Shown here: positions 51,655 to 63,900 of the stretch, one piece after another
How the letters are laid out: each line of letters starts with the position of its first letter
Position numbering within the stretch: the stretch's first letter is position 1
NCBI RefSeq assembly: GCF_052857255.1
Contig: NC_135502.1
Span: 156,896,099-156,960,098 of the forward strand
Source of the DNA: Amblyomma americanum
Lineage: Eukaryota > Arthropoda > Arachnida > Ixodida > Ixodidae
Direction of reading: 5' to 3'
DNA: 64,000 nt
The notes under the pieces: generated by a model
Databases searched by the model: none
What the model was told of the DNA's origin: nothing
The model's input: only the letters and a program-made list of their open reading frames with translations
Translations under genes and position numbers: made by a program

Positions 51655-54600
51655 CGGCTATTCAGTTCTGGCAGGAGGTCACGGAAGTAAAACTGTTGGA
51701 GTCATGGCAAGTTTGATTTCACGAACAAAGGTGCAAAAGGCACTTCAACAACAATTTCAGCTTCTATTCTTCACGTGTAAAAATAACAAAGTTCACGGTC
51801 TGTGCACAGCATCTGCAGCTGAACTTGGGCATTATAATCGCTCGGCCCATTTTCGGACATCATGTACCTTCCATCAAGCTCCTCATCGTCGTGCCTTCCA
51901 GAACGCACAAGGTCCAGACAGTTCATCATATGCGGAAACTTTATTCTAGAACAGCTGGAGCTCTCTCAAGAAGGCCATCGGGAGACGCAGAGAGCCAGGT
52001 CATATGTGGACATAATATTGTGCCGCATCGTGTCACACTATGCCCTGTTTTTTTTTCTAATTGTGCACGAGCCGCTGTTTCACATTTGTGGCCATATTTC
52101 GTAGCTGCATTGTCGGAAAAAGTGGGACAAAATATAGCACTCGCTGCTTTGTGACCTGGTGTGCTCCTTTCTGAGGCACTTTTTGTATTCAAGATCCTGT
52201 TAATCTAAGGCACCGTGCCATTAGCCAAAGTGACGAATTTTGGCTCCTCGTATTTTTTTCTCCAGAGCTTCTGCAGCCTTTGCCGATACGTTAAAAAACT
52301 TGTAATAGTAGGCACAGCATCGAAGGCAGCATGTCACTTATGGCTTCATGGCTGCCATGTGGTGCAGCCTCTTTCCGAAGTCTGCTGGGCTGCCGTGGTA
52401 CTGCATTGAACGTTGCATAAAGCTGTAAGCCTGGAAATGAAATGTAAGAGAACAGCACATGGGAATGAAAATGCCTCTGTAACTTCTATCCAGATAGTCT
52501 ACAACAAGATGTTAAACTTTTATATGCTCTAAATATGCAATAAAGCTGACGTGCTAGCGATAGCAAGTTAGGATTTTCAGCCTGCCAAGACTTAGAACCA
52601 TTTTAAAGAAATAGGGAAAATTTTACTACAAAACACGTGAGAGGAATCTCAAACTAAACGTGCATTTGGCTTTGCGCAAAACCATTATTGGGAATATTTA
52701 GCATCTGCCATTTACTCAGCACGCAGCCCAGTAAAAACAGAAGTTGAAAACAGCTGAGGGCAATAACAAAATGGATGATACCTGGACTATTGGAGTTCTC
52801 AAGATATCCTGAATCCTTATGCATTTTCTTCAATTTATCTTCTGACAGTGGCGCTATAACAGGCACAGGCTTTGTCTGAGCTTCAAGGTCGACTGTTTTT
52901 TGCTTCAACTTGAAGTTTATATGGTCAAGTCTACTCGGCTCAACGTCGCGTTTTGTACGTCTATTCCACTTTGCGGCAGCGTTTGTGTAGGCCCTTCCAG
53001 TGAAGCCACGAGAAACGGCACAGACAACTTTCCACAGAACCGCTCCCACATTGCTGCACACCCTTGTCTGTCCGGCCATGCAGGAGCAACTAGCACGCAA
53101 AACGTCGCCTGTGCACTTTGCCGGGAGCCACACTTGATGTGGCCTGCTACTTACAGCCTATGAGGGCGTCACTTCAGATTTTAGCTCAGTGTCATCACTC
53201 ACCCTTTGTTAAGTACTTTCCCCATCCACCCAGACTTCAAAAAGCTATATGACTCTAATGATCTCTATGCTCTTAATTGAAGCAGGCTACATGCTTTCGT
53301 CTGCACTAAGTTGAACAAAATGTCCGGCCCCCTTATCTGAGGCCAGTCTTTCTTGCATGTCTTCTGATCAGTCTTTCATGTCCTCTGGGTGGGTGTATGC
53401 CATGGTTTGTGCAAATGAAAAGAGCACATAATTATTGCTGCGTTACTGCTTTTTAATAAGCAGTGCAAATCAGCGGTCTCAAGGAGACAATTTTAACAAA
53501 GCATTGCAATCATAATCTATATCAAACATGATAAGACCATCAGCTGTAGTTAAGCACATGTGGGCAGACATTCTTATCTACATAACCACTGCAAATTTCT
53601 CACAATGCCTTATGGCACACTTTATGAATTTAAAAATGCATGCAGGCAGCCTACATTGCCTTCTAGACATTATTATTGGTTAAAATTCCAGTGCAGTACT
53701 GTACCCTTTGTCCGACTATGCAATTAAATGAAGCAATGTACCAGTGCACAAAGCATTCTCGTTGCTGCTATAACTATCTAATAGCAAGCTTTGCGGCGAA
53801 GAAACTTCCATTCAGAGCCATTTTTCTTGGAACGCTTTTCAGTCACACGAAGCAATATCCCCACGCACCCACTTTTGCTTCTCCAGCCGTACGGCACGCA
53901 AAAAACGCGAGTACGTGTAAACGAGCTCTCATTTTGCTGACATGAACGGACGGGCGTGACAGCGACGATTGCGTTTTTATTCAAGAATATGCGTCTCTTA
54001 AAGTACGCTCGGCATACCAGCACAATCAAGAATAAAATGAAGCAATAGCGTGCGCTTTCTTGAAGCCGTGGCATTCACAGGTGATGCGAAAGCGGGTGCC
54101 ATTCTTCTCACTGTCTTGAATCGGCACTGCCCTGCGCGGGGTCTCACTGGCTAGGAAGCTTGACCGCTAATCACGACGGTGAAGTTTCCATATCGGACGC
54201 GGTGGCCACGTTTTCATAGGGGCCAAACGCAAGATGCTCGTGTACTGTGTGATGTCAGTTCATGTTAAAGAGCCCCAAGCGATCGAAATTATCTCATGCC
54301 TTCCACTATGGCGTCCCTCATAGCTGATGCCGCATTGGAACGTTAAACACCTTTAAAAAATCTGTCTCACTCCAAACGCTTCGTGTCCCAAAGATTTTTA
54401 GCGAGTTCCCTCCTAGGTGACTAATACTAGGTTACTTTTGGGACACATCATACAGAAGCGCAACTATTCACTAATTACTTAGCTTGTTGTGCCCGCAGCA
54501 TTCATTTGCCAGCACGTTCACTTCCTCAAACCAGGGAATGGCTACACTAAACAACAGCTATCAGTGTATCGCCACCCGCACCTGGGCTATCAGGCAGGAG

Positions 54601-54851
54601 AAGCCTCCGGGATAGTTTCGAACGGTACAGAATGCGCACAATGGATATAGTTGCTCCGGAACATGCGCAGCTTCACAACTTGATGAAGCGTGGCTGCACA
54701 CAAACACTGCTTCCCACAAAGGAATGAGTGAGCAGTAAAAACACTCACCACTGATCAGCACATGCCGCGATGAACTCGACGCAGTCGACGAAGCGCAGGC
54801 ACCGCGGACTTCGTTCTCGGTGCCCATCACGATCGCTTTATTAGAGACCAC
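51655..54851 (-). pseudogene. SWIM zinc finger + YqaJ-type nuclease gene (transposon-associated)
   Basis: Minus strand. A possible first exon (54851-54750) starts MVSNKAIVMGTENEVRGACA and ends at a donor GTGAGTG. The exon at 53133-52770 reads RASCSCMAGQTRVCSNVGAV, the CxCx(n)C/H layout of SWIM fingers, then KWNRRTKRDVEPSRLDHINF. At 52192-51941 comes KYGHKCETAARAQLEKKTGH then LCPHMTWLSASPDGLLE, the YqaJ core with Glu and the SPDG Asp, ending in LE before a stop. A shifted frame continues DYNAQVQLQMLCTDRELCYF and ends FYFRDLLPELNSRH. The SWIM-then-YqaJ order occurs in animal transposon-associated proteins. It is a nuclease remnant with several breaks, and convergent to the transposase. Confidence 0.75.
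54122..54355 (+). repeat. Old SINE (family B-like) in the YqaJ gene region
   Basis: Body GTGATGTCAGTTCATGTTAA then CGTCCCTCATAGCTGATGCC and the end AACGTTAAACACC resemble family B. The head is strongly diverged (GGGGTCTCACTGGCTAGG). It lies between the presumed first exon and the SWIM exon, on the opposite strand. Confidence 0.6.
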
Positions 54852-55511
54852 CTAGTTGTTAATTGTGCCCCGCGCAGAGAAAAGAAAGTGGACAACACAG
54901 CAACAAAAACAAACGGCAAAAATCAGGGATGCTGAGCAGTCACAAAATTTTTGGTTGCACAAGCGAAGCAAGGCACGCCAGCAAAAGTAAATTTGTTGAC
55001 ACAGCTCAAAATGGCGCTAATTCTTCTTTCTGGCGATAGGCGGCGTCAGAACGCCAACATGCCGCCGCGCAGAGGAGGGATTTTCAAAACCTCTATATCA
55101 CTCCAACTAAGCTAAATCACCCCCATTTCGCTGCAACGGTGCCGAAAACTTTACCATGGCCGCCCCAACTGCGCGCGCGCCCGTCCCAGGCTGCCGCGAC
55201 TTTCCCAACGCATTTACTCCGGCGCGCACCGGCGGCGCTGCCTGTTCGCCGCGAGTTATGCTCCCTGGGTTCCCGCAGGGTGCCCATAGAGGAGTCCGGC
55301 TGTGAGAATGAGGCCTAGCACTGTTGGAGTTCACGCTAGACAAAAGACGCCTTCTACCGCTGGCTGACACAAGCAGCGACGGCTAGGAAGCGACGCCGTG
55401 CTGACGGTGCAAGCGCCCAATGAAAAACATTGGCAGAAGTAAAAGTAATAAGTACCTTCCTTGATTACCTACGCTTTGGACGAGCAATGAAAGCTTGTTG
55501 TGAAACCCATG
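54852..55511. other. Unclassified; presumed right flank or end of the DDE/YqaJ transposon
   Basis: GC-rich from 55020. An 87-residue minus frame (55107-55370) has no recognisable domain. No inverted terminal repeat found by eye. Confidence 0.3.
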
Positions 55512-56357
55512 TGTCACATATCATAGGAAGTCTAAAATAAAATTATGAACGAAAGAGGCTTGAAGAAGACGAGGAGGTTGGCGGTAAGGAAGACGTGGAT
55601 TAACCGAAGACTAAAGAAGATGTAGAAGAAGCATTCGGTGAGGTGGAAAGAGATTATTACTGGAGAGGAGAAGAAGAGGACGACGCTAAGGCTTATGGGG
55701 ATAGTAACGCCAAGGCTATAAAAGGGCGAGGGAGAGCGAGGAAGGGGGGTGGGGTGGAAGAACAGAGAAGCGGAGGCTCCGGCGGGTCAGAGACGCTTCG
55801 GCTGGAGTAGAGCGACGCCGGCTACTGCTCCGGTGAGCTCGCGTTCTACGGCTTCGCATCGTGGACTTCCTGCCCTTCCTGAGCCCGTTCCGGGAAGCCA
55901 ATGGAGGACGCTACCACCTGCTACGGCCAGGGGCGTCTTCAGCGCTGTTGCCACCCATCCGGGTGGTGCCCCGAACGCCACCAACACCGGCATCAACTCC
56001 ACGGGCGCTTGGACAGAGAGCTTGTACGACGCAGCCAGCGACGCTTCCAACGACGCCAGCCCAAGCACGTCGAACGCCGCCTCGACGCCGGCTACTGGAT
56101 CCATACAACGCCGCATGCGCACCGAACCAACCGTGAGCACGAACGGCGACCACTAACAGTAGAACGTTAGTAGTAGACGGTAGTAGCAGAGTTCCCGGGT
56201 CGTGTGTATTTGTACTCTTTGTGTTTTGTGTTAGTTTGTTAGTTTCGTGTGCTAGTGTGTGTGCAACGTAGGGTGTATTAAATGTGCGTATGTGTGGGTA
56301 CACCTTTCGCCTAGTTGATTATTTCAGTACGAGTCTTTTCCGGGGAGATCCATGACA
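55512..56357 (+). repeat. Solo LTR of the gypsy-2 family
   Basis: Starts TGTCACATATCATAGGAAGT, has TATAAAAGGGCGAG at about 55721 and ends ATCCATGACA. Flanks are CCATG (55507-55511) and CCACG (56358-56362), a 5-bp target duplication with one change. It has no internal region, so LTR-LTR recombination removed it. More diverged from the gypsy-2 LTRs than they are from each other. Confidence 0.9.
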
Positions 56358-57590
56358 CCACGTTATAGTTTCATGAGCCTATCAAAGTTAATACATGAAT
56401 GAGGTTACGATGCTTTTACCGCTGTTCTTTCTTAAGGAGCCATCGTCACGAGTAATCGCCTATCAGCCGCTCGCAGTGCTCTCGCCTGTCGGCCAACGGG
56501 GATCAGCCTGTTGGGTTTATGTGCGCACGTCGACGGCTCCAGCGGGGCTGTGCGGAGTAAAAGAAACCAAATTCTCAAGCTGTCGTTATTCTTTGCAATT
56601 ATTTGCACTCTTGCGCTGCCTACAGTCTTCCCCCGTTTTAATATTATCACGCTGCCATCGGCCGCGCGGCGTGTCGATGATAATAGAAAATGAGCTGGGT
56701 GGAAAGGAAAACCGAGGAAAGAATAAGAGAGGAAAGTGTTGACTGTCCACTGTATTAGTCGTTTTGGTGTTTCTATATTTGATTGTTCTTTCCTCGCCTT
56801 ACTACGAACATGTCTTGTAGCGCAGTGTAACCAATTTTGAAGCCTTGGCGGCCGAAAAGCTCGCCACCAGTATGAAATGCATAAATAAATAAGTAAATAA
56901 ATAAAAATAAGCGGGGAGATCGGTGAAAGTTTAAACATAGTCATAAAAGCATAAACCTGTCTGTAGTCCACTTGAGTCGATATAGAGCTATAAAAATAAA
57001 TTCATTTCTCTAAGGCGTCTTTCTTCTTATGTTAACAGTGGTTTTTTGCAACATGTAGTGTGGCAGGGTGTGACCTTTGCCTATTGGCAGAAGCTGCCAC
57101 TGATCTCAAGCTTTGCTTTCCTGGTAACAGGTTATGAAAGCTGCCGGTGAAATGATGATATTGCCGCGTATATTTGCGGTGTTTGTTCGTTCTTTAAATC
57201 TACCGCCACACCGTTTTATCGCTTTGTTTGCGACGCAAGACGCGACTAGATTTATCTCGATTGATCGCAGCCAGGCAGAGGTGATTCTACGTTGTTCCCG
57301 AATGTTCTAGTAACTTTGCACGCTTTATCTCGAAAGTTCGCTATCAGCTTTAAATTGAGCACGGCCGACAGCGGCGGGCATTCTGTTCGATGACCGCAGG
57401 GACGCTTGTCGCTTCGCCGCCGCCGCCGTGTGATTCAGTCCATTTTGGGCACAAGTCAGTCCAATAAACAGTTTGCTTATAGAAGACCTTTTGTCCATTT
57501 TCATCGCTCCTTCGACTGCCCTCACCACTACGCGACAATATACAGGTAATATATGAGTTGAAGGAGTTCATCACTGCATATTTCAGGGCC
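56358..57590. other. Unclassified; possible 5' part of the Kolobok-like element
   Basis: Nothing recognised. (AAAT/AAATAA)n-like tract at about 56880-56905. I looked for a THAP domain in all frames of 57000-57590 and did not see one. Confidence 0.35.
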
Positions 57591-58500
57591 ACCTGAGCGA
57601 ACGTGAAGAACCTGATTCTACTGAGGTTTCTGCACCACAGGTATCATCTACTTCAAGCCTAAGCGTGAGATTTCAAACTTTATGTGTTCGGTCTGGTGTG
57701 AAAAGCAAATATGCTGAAACATATACTCTTTACCTAGATGTCTACAGACCAGACTTAATTTTTCCTTGGATTTCGTGCAAATGTAGAAATTGGTGTTCCT
57801 TCACCAGTTAAGCTTGGCTTATCAGGCCCTACTCTGAACATTGGAGAGAAACTATGTGAAAACATTTTCTGAGTGACCAGGTTTTATGTTGATGCACGTG
57901 TTGCATTTTCACCCAAAAATTCCTTGCAGCTGCCAACATGTGCCAGAACAGACCACGACTACTGCAGGCTGGTCACTGCTTCCACACAGACGCATGATAC
58001 CACTGAAGTGTATAGGTAACTTTTTGTTGCTAGAATGACATCATCGCGTTTTTAGGAATTTAATTCTGGTTGAGAATGTGGATATTTAGCAACAGATTGA
58101 CGCAGCGCGTGTGCGTAGAATATTTGTTTGTTGTATAATTTTTCAAGGCCTTGACAACTTGCTTAGATTTGCATTACTAATTTAAGCGCCATCATGCCTA
58201 GTGTTATTGCAAATGCCTCACTTTTCTCTCAGGTGTACAGGCTAGCTTTCAGATAAAAGCCATGAAAGATGAATGAACACAGACAGAGCCTGTGTTGCTC
58301 CCTGCAGCAGACACCACAAAATGCCAAGCAAATGGCGCATCTGAGGATTCCTTGAACACATCATTGGGGTTTGTTTCAGAAGGTTTCGTCGTAAAGTGTT
58401 CGACACCACTGACTCATCAGCATGCATTGTCACTCTCAGCATTAGAGCCATCCCCTTGGAAGTTCCCTGGTGATGGCACCTATTAGCCGTCACCTAATGA
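57591..58500 (+). pseudogene. Exon series resembling the linker of a Kolobok-type transposase
   Basis: Three acceptor-bounded stretches are visible: GHLSEREEPDSTEVSAPQVS (after TTTCAG at 57590), LPTCARTDHDYCRLVTASTQ to VYR (after TTGCAG at 57930, donor GTAACT at 58014), and after CTCTCAG at 58232 VQASFQIKAMKDE, then TQTEPVLLPAADTTKC and PSPNESI. Ser/Thr-rich linkers with repeated TQT phrases precede the catalytic domain in Kolobok-like proteins I know. The catalytic domain does not follow, because mariner sequence comes next. Moderate confidence only. Confidence 0.4.
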
Positions 58501-58599
58501 GTCTATTTTGTGTGTTTTTCATTTTACTTCAGCCTGAACCTTTCTCTCCTGCAGTGATTACAACAATTGTTCCTAAAGTTTTGAAACTGAGTTCATTAA

Positions 58600-59720
58600 A
58601 AATGGGTTTAACATTGAAATCATTTGTGCAGCATCTCTTCGAAATAGTCTCCCTTGCAGTTTATACACAGCCTCCAACTATTCTTGAGGTCTTGGAAACC
58701 TTGGAAAACGCTTTTTTTGGAAGGTCTGCCAGCTACATTGTTGTGGCGTATTAAACGGCCTCGACGCTCCCCATCCAGCGATCTTTTAGAGATGTCTTCA
58801 CACGAGGAAACAGAAAAAAAATCTCATGGGGAGAGGTCAGTCCAGTATGGCGGATGGGGAGTACAGTAATGCTGTGCATGGCAAGAAATTGTGTCACGCT
58901 GAGAGCAAGGTGCGGCCTTACGTTATCGTGGAGAAGGCTCCATTGTCCAGATGCGCATAGGTCAGGGCGACAGCGTCGCAGTGCATCAGTCTTTTGTTGA
59001 AGTACGTGGATATAAAACTCCTGATTCACCGTCTGCCGTTGTGGGACGCACTCATGGTATATGATACGTCTGGCATCAAAAAAAAACTATCAGCATCGTC
59101 TTTGTTTTGGTCTTCTTTCGCCGCACCTTCCTCGACGCCGGAGAGCTTGTGGACCACCATTTGGCACTCTGTCTCTTTGTTTGCGGATCGTATTGAAAAC
59201 ACCATGTTTCGTCTCTAGCAATGATACTGTCGTCGAATGCAGCAACTTTTATGTGCCTCGGAGATCAAATCAGCGCTCACTGATGCCCGCGCGTCCCGCT
59301 AGTCCTCTGTGAGGGAGTGCGGCCCATGTCTGGCATTCAGCTTTCGTTTCCCCAAGTTCTCACGCAAAATTTGGTGGCATGTTGTGTTATTAAAGTGGAG
59401 AGCATCCGATATCATGCGGACGGTATTGGTACGGTCTTAATGTGCGATTTTCTTATCCGAGCCACGTTGTTTTCATTCCTTGAGGTTGAACCCTGCCTTG
59501 TGTCGTCTTTCAACGACGTTCTCCCTGAAAAAACCTCTTGTGCCACTCGAAAACTCACTCTCGCGATAATATCTCGTTGCCGTAAGCGTCACGCAGGAAC
59601 TGATACATCTGTTTGGCTGTCTTGGCAAGCTTCTAAAAAAAATATGTATGTTTACACGCTGTTCGAAGTGGACATCCATCTCTCCACATTCACTCACCGT
59701 AGATTGCGCTGACGACTAGT
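58600..59720 (-). mobile_element. mariner (Tc1/mariner) element with dead transposase
   Basis: Minus strand. The N-terminal part (59697-59473) reads HFEQRVNIHIFFRSLPRQPN, the mariner helix-turn-helix start. The C-terminal part (59029-58751) has LLHDNVRPHLALSVTQFLAM, with the HDN catalytic block, then TSPHEIFFLFPRVKTSLKD. In mariner this is normally SPDLAP-DYFLFP, so the third Asp region is altered (SPHE). The end GDYFEE lies near 58640. Several frameshifts, with the middle only partly readable. Terminal repeats not located. Confidence 0.8.
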
Positions 59721-62700
59721 GACAAAAGTATTTTTCTACACGTAGTGCGATATAGCAGCTCCCACAGCACTTAGGATACAAGTTGTATATAGCTCAGGTT
59801 AGCCCAAAAAGATGGCGCTACACATAAGCACCAACACGTCTATTGGGTAATCATTACTAGAGAAGACAATAAATCAGTCTACAAACATTACGCATAAAGG
59901 TTGTATCTGTGAAGAGTATTCCGACTTTCTGCTGTAATAGTAATTGTGACTGTTCTTGTAGATTTATTATACCATACAAGATTTATATTTTTACAGAGGT
60001 TCTGAAACTCTACGCGCACCAGCACACTCTCAGAGAAACATCATCATTTTGGAGGAAAAGTTTTAGGAATTGTTTCCACTGTGTAGACAATACTAGGCAC
60101 CTTGTAAAGTGTCAACAAGAGTCACTGGTTCTGCACTTCGTGTGACAGCAGTATGCATGGAGCAGCACAGATTGACATGGATTATACAGCCCATGTTTAA
60201 CAAAAAGGCATCCGGAAACGCCTTGCTGTCTGCTACCATTTGTTTTTCTGGAGCCAGTCCAGAAAAGTTGCTGCGGCACGGCCGGTCTCGAGGGTAGCGC
60301 GCGTTCTTTTGTACGGCCTCCGCACTGAGCGCGCGGACAATTGGGGCTCCTCTATGCGAATCACGCTCTCGCCGCGTCTAGGAATGCGGTGACCCCACCA
60401 TTCGCAGGCCGCTCGCATCTGTGGCGGCTGGTGGTGCGCGCACGGTTTCGCACTTCCGAGCGCTGATTAACGACCATCGGCGCTGCGAAAAAACAAAAAC
60501 CAGAGGACAAACACAGACATGTACGTTATGGAGATAAAAGTACAGAGGTTAATTGTTCAAAAAGCGCAGGCTGTTAAATATTACCGACAAGTCACCCTCC
60601 CATTTCAGGAATCAAAGCGACTACAGGACTGGTACTTCGGGGATCAATCCACGTTTTATACTGTGATCAATTTTGTTCTCGCGGTAATCACTTGTCGCGC
60701 CTACAGATTAGTGGCTAACCGCAGGTGATGGTTCCAGCCAAAGTAAACAAGCTCAAGAGGTAGGCACGCAAGAATATAGGTGGTTGTTCACTCTAATCGG
60801 TAGAAACCTTGGAATCTTATTGAATCATATGCGTATATCACCTTTCTAAGATAGCATGTAGCGTCGATGCCTTCGAATTTTTATTACCGACAGATGACTA
60901 AGCAAAACACTAATTTCGCTACATAACGTATTTACTGCAGCAGATCGGCCCGTAAATAATTTCTTAAAGCGGGTGAGTTCCATAGGCTGAGGTCAGTGAT
61001 GTCACAATCAAGTTTCACAAAAGAAAACAGGTACAGTGTAGATATTGCAGGGATAAATTTGTTAAACCCACGATTCGCACAGTTATCACTTGTCGTGCAT
61101 TCTCAATGAGAGCGTACTGCAGATGGTGGTTCATGGTGTAATGGATTTAAACACGCGATAATTGGTGGATGGACACTCATCATGGCTAAATTTGAGGTTC
61201 TTCTCCAACTGAATCACATATACGATCTTTCTCAAAGTGTATGCGGCGTCTGAAGCTAATTACAATGAAAGCGGTAGGAAGCAATTTCTACAAGTTGCAT
61301 ATGGGGCGCACGTGAGATTGGCATGTAAAATGTATGCAGGTGTATGTAATAAACCACCAAGGATTAAACCAAACTTGAGTTTTCTTTCTCTTCCTCGTAT
61401 ATTCACTTTTCATTCCATATTAAGTGTGTTCGGATAAATTGGCGATTACCTAAACAAGGTACTGATTGTTTACAGTTTTCATTTATAAATCCTTTTTAGA
61501 CTATACTACAGCAGTCTATATTTTCGTACTTTCTCGAAATTTGTTAAACAGCGCCTTAAAATATTTCCTTACCTTCAAGATTTCTGTAAATTAGTACCTT
61601 GACGTTTTCAAGTATTCAAAATTTTTGTTCGAGAATGTTGGACATAGATATTCGTGCTTAATGTTAAGATAATTTTATATTCAAGGAAAAAACGACGGAT
61701 GCAAGCTATGAAACTGATTCCAGCTAAGTGCGTTATTGCTTTTTTCTGTAAAGCAAAAATTTATTGAGGTTATTCTTTGACCCTCCCAAAATCAGGTGGT
61801 AGTAGTTTAATTAGTCATTGAAGTTGGAATTAAGTATGAGTGAATTTCTAGGAGTTCAGTTTCATTAGGAGTGAAATAAACGGTTAGTTTTGAACCAAGG
61901 TTGCTGAAATGCAGGCGAAGTTATACAACTTGGGATGGAGTATCTTTCATCTAGAAGTCTCTTAGACAATACACCTGTATGCCAGAGATAATTCTCTGCT
62001 CGTTTGAGACGTCTTCAGTTTTGCATCTCACTCTGCCAGCTAGCTTCAATTCGCAGTCGAACGGGTAGTGTACACCCTTTGTGAATAGTGACCATGATCT
62101 TTTGCAACCATAAAAAGCAGTATAGTTGAGTTATGCGGCACAACGTTACTATGCGGTACAAATTTTCATCACCTTTCGTCCCAAATACTATGTAACTCGA
62201 ATACATCAATACGCAAGGCATGTGCAGGCCTGCCGATTGAGTATATACTTGCCTGAATAGATTCCGAATAGTTTGCAGCTCTTCAAAAAATGTGGCTGTG
62301 GTTTAGCTCTTGTTAACCCCAGTTTAATTGTGAAAGGTTCGTTTCCTCTTCATGCTCTCTACGCAACGTCTCATTTCGCTGCTCTCGAAAACTAAAACCG
62401 GCCTTTTCCGCAGTTGAAGAGTCACTCCGGGTAGTGGCACGACTTCTAGCCGCATCTTCGTTACGATACTTCTCGTCTTGTGCGGCGCGTTCTTCTGGAG
62501 CCTCTTGAGCACGTTGTCTCTTCCTCGCTTCGTCTGTCATTGTTGCGCCTCTTTCGCGCTCTCCATAACGACTACAATACACTGAGGCGAAGCGCATATA
62601 TATATATACATATATATATATACCCTCCGCGAAGCGACAGCTCTACTTCCTCTACCCCAGCGGAGGACATCTGGTGTAGCGAGCGGCGACGGCAGCGGCG

Positions 62701-62939
62701 TCGACGGCGGCGCCATCTGTTGGAGCGCGGCTGCGGCATCGCTAGGCAACGGCGACTCAAGGTCGTTCGTCGGCCACGGCATATGGCATACGGCTAAGTT
62801 CGCGACGAGCCGAAATGGCTCGCTGGCTGGCGTAGTAAAGATTTCTGAGGCGAGAGTCCAGTCAGCCGGCTGAGGAGCGGTAGGGTCGCAGCGCCACGAT
62901 CACGCAGCGGAGGCAGACAGAACCCCCCCCCCCCCCCCC
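59721..62939. other. Long stretch without recognised gene; simple repeats
   Basis: (TA)n at about 62598-62623 and poly-C at 62924-62939. A minus frame at 62313-62597 is rich in Arg and Glu (MTDEARKRQRAQEAPEERAA) and could be the start of a transposon protein. Otherwise nothing recognised. Confidence 0.35.
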
Positions 62940-63049
62940 GTGCGCAGACCGTACAAAACGCGCGCCGCCGCCGCTACTCGCTCCCGGTCGTGGCTGCGGA
63001 TACTTCAACAAGAGGGCATCGGTGTGCCGTCAAGCTGTTTGCATTTATG

Positions 63050-63900
63050 TATCAAGCATTCATCTTGCAGCCAGCTATCAGACATGTATGTAACAAGTGC
63101 TACTGCATCTGAATGTTGCTGCCTAATGCGTGATACTTCTATGCATAATCTATGTTGTGGGGACATTTTCTTGACCTATATTTTCCCTTTCACCAGCGTT
63201 CAGTACAGAACATGTTGCAGTAGACTGAAAAAAATACTGAAAGTGACAACAATGCAATCCATAGCTCGACATGGTATCCAAGAGGCCGCATGTGAAGCAT
63301 TTCTCTCTGCATTGCTTGCAAGCTGATGCTACACGATTTGATTTGCCAGATGTGCGAAGTTCAACAGCAAAATGTGCTGGAGGCACTAGATGGTCCGCTT
63401 CACTTGGCTGGTATGGGCGATGTGACTCGCGAGGTTTCTTGGCCAAATACTTGACTTACAGCATCATGGACACAGATTCCGGCAAAGTCATTCATTTTGT
63501 CCAAGTGCAGATGGGAGAGGTGAGCGTGATATTTCTGTCTTGCCTCTTTGAATGTGGGAGCCGGCTGCCACTTTTGTACTTTTGTATAATTCTGGGATGC
63601 ATCACATCACATTTTCAGAGTAGGAAATTATTAACAAGCAATGCCGTGAAGAAATATGGGCTCTGAGATGCAAGGGTGTGACTGCTATATCACTAACAAC
63701 AAGCCGTCACCCGGGCATCAAGAAGCACATGCAAGTGCATGAACCATGTGTTAACCACAAGTTTTATGCGTGCATATTGCAAAGAGTAAGCGATCAGTGT
63801 AATGCATTGACAGCCTTTTGTACCTATGAGAATTGCATTTTGAGAATGAGAATGAACCTTCCTGTGAGAAATCGTTATTAACTAAACATGTAAAAATGTA
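63050..63900 (+). pseudogene. Kolobok-like transposase, catalytic region
   Basis: The frame from 63271 reaches WYGRCDSRGFLAKYLTYSIM then DTDSGKVIHFVQVQMGE. The family pattern is GDGRCDSPG-SAKY-TY, so the first catalytic Asp of GDG is here Tyr. An intron (63520-63618) follows, then SRKLLTSNAVKKYGL and a stop. In another frame GVTAISLTTSRHPGIKKHMQ and VNHKFYACILQ replace the usual TDRH-GIKKHM and H-FDVWHLAK, so TD is TS and DVWH is lost. All the catalytic positions I can place are mutated: clearly dead. Confidence 0.65.
63520..63618 (+). other. Spliceosomal intron in the Kolobok-like gene
   Basis: GTGAGC at 63520 and ATTTTCAG ending 63618. Joining gives QMGE|SRKLLTSNAV in phase 0, in agreement with the family (Ser-rich block after the first catalytic region). 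Confidence 0.65.

Noticed and set aside
48400..55100. Terminal inverted repeats of the DDE/YqaJ element
   Set aside because: I searched both flanks by eye and could not identify a convincing pair, so the element's limits are not reported.
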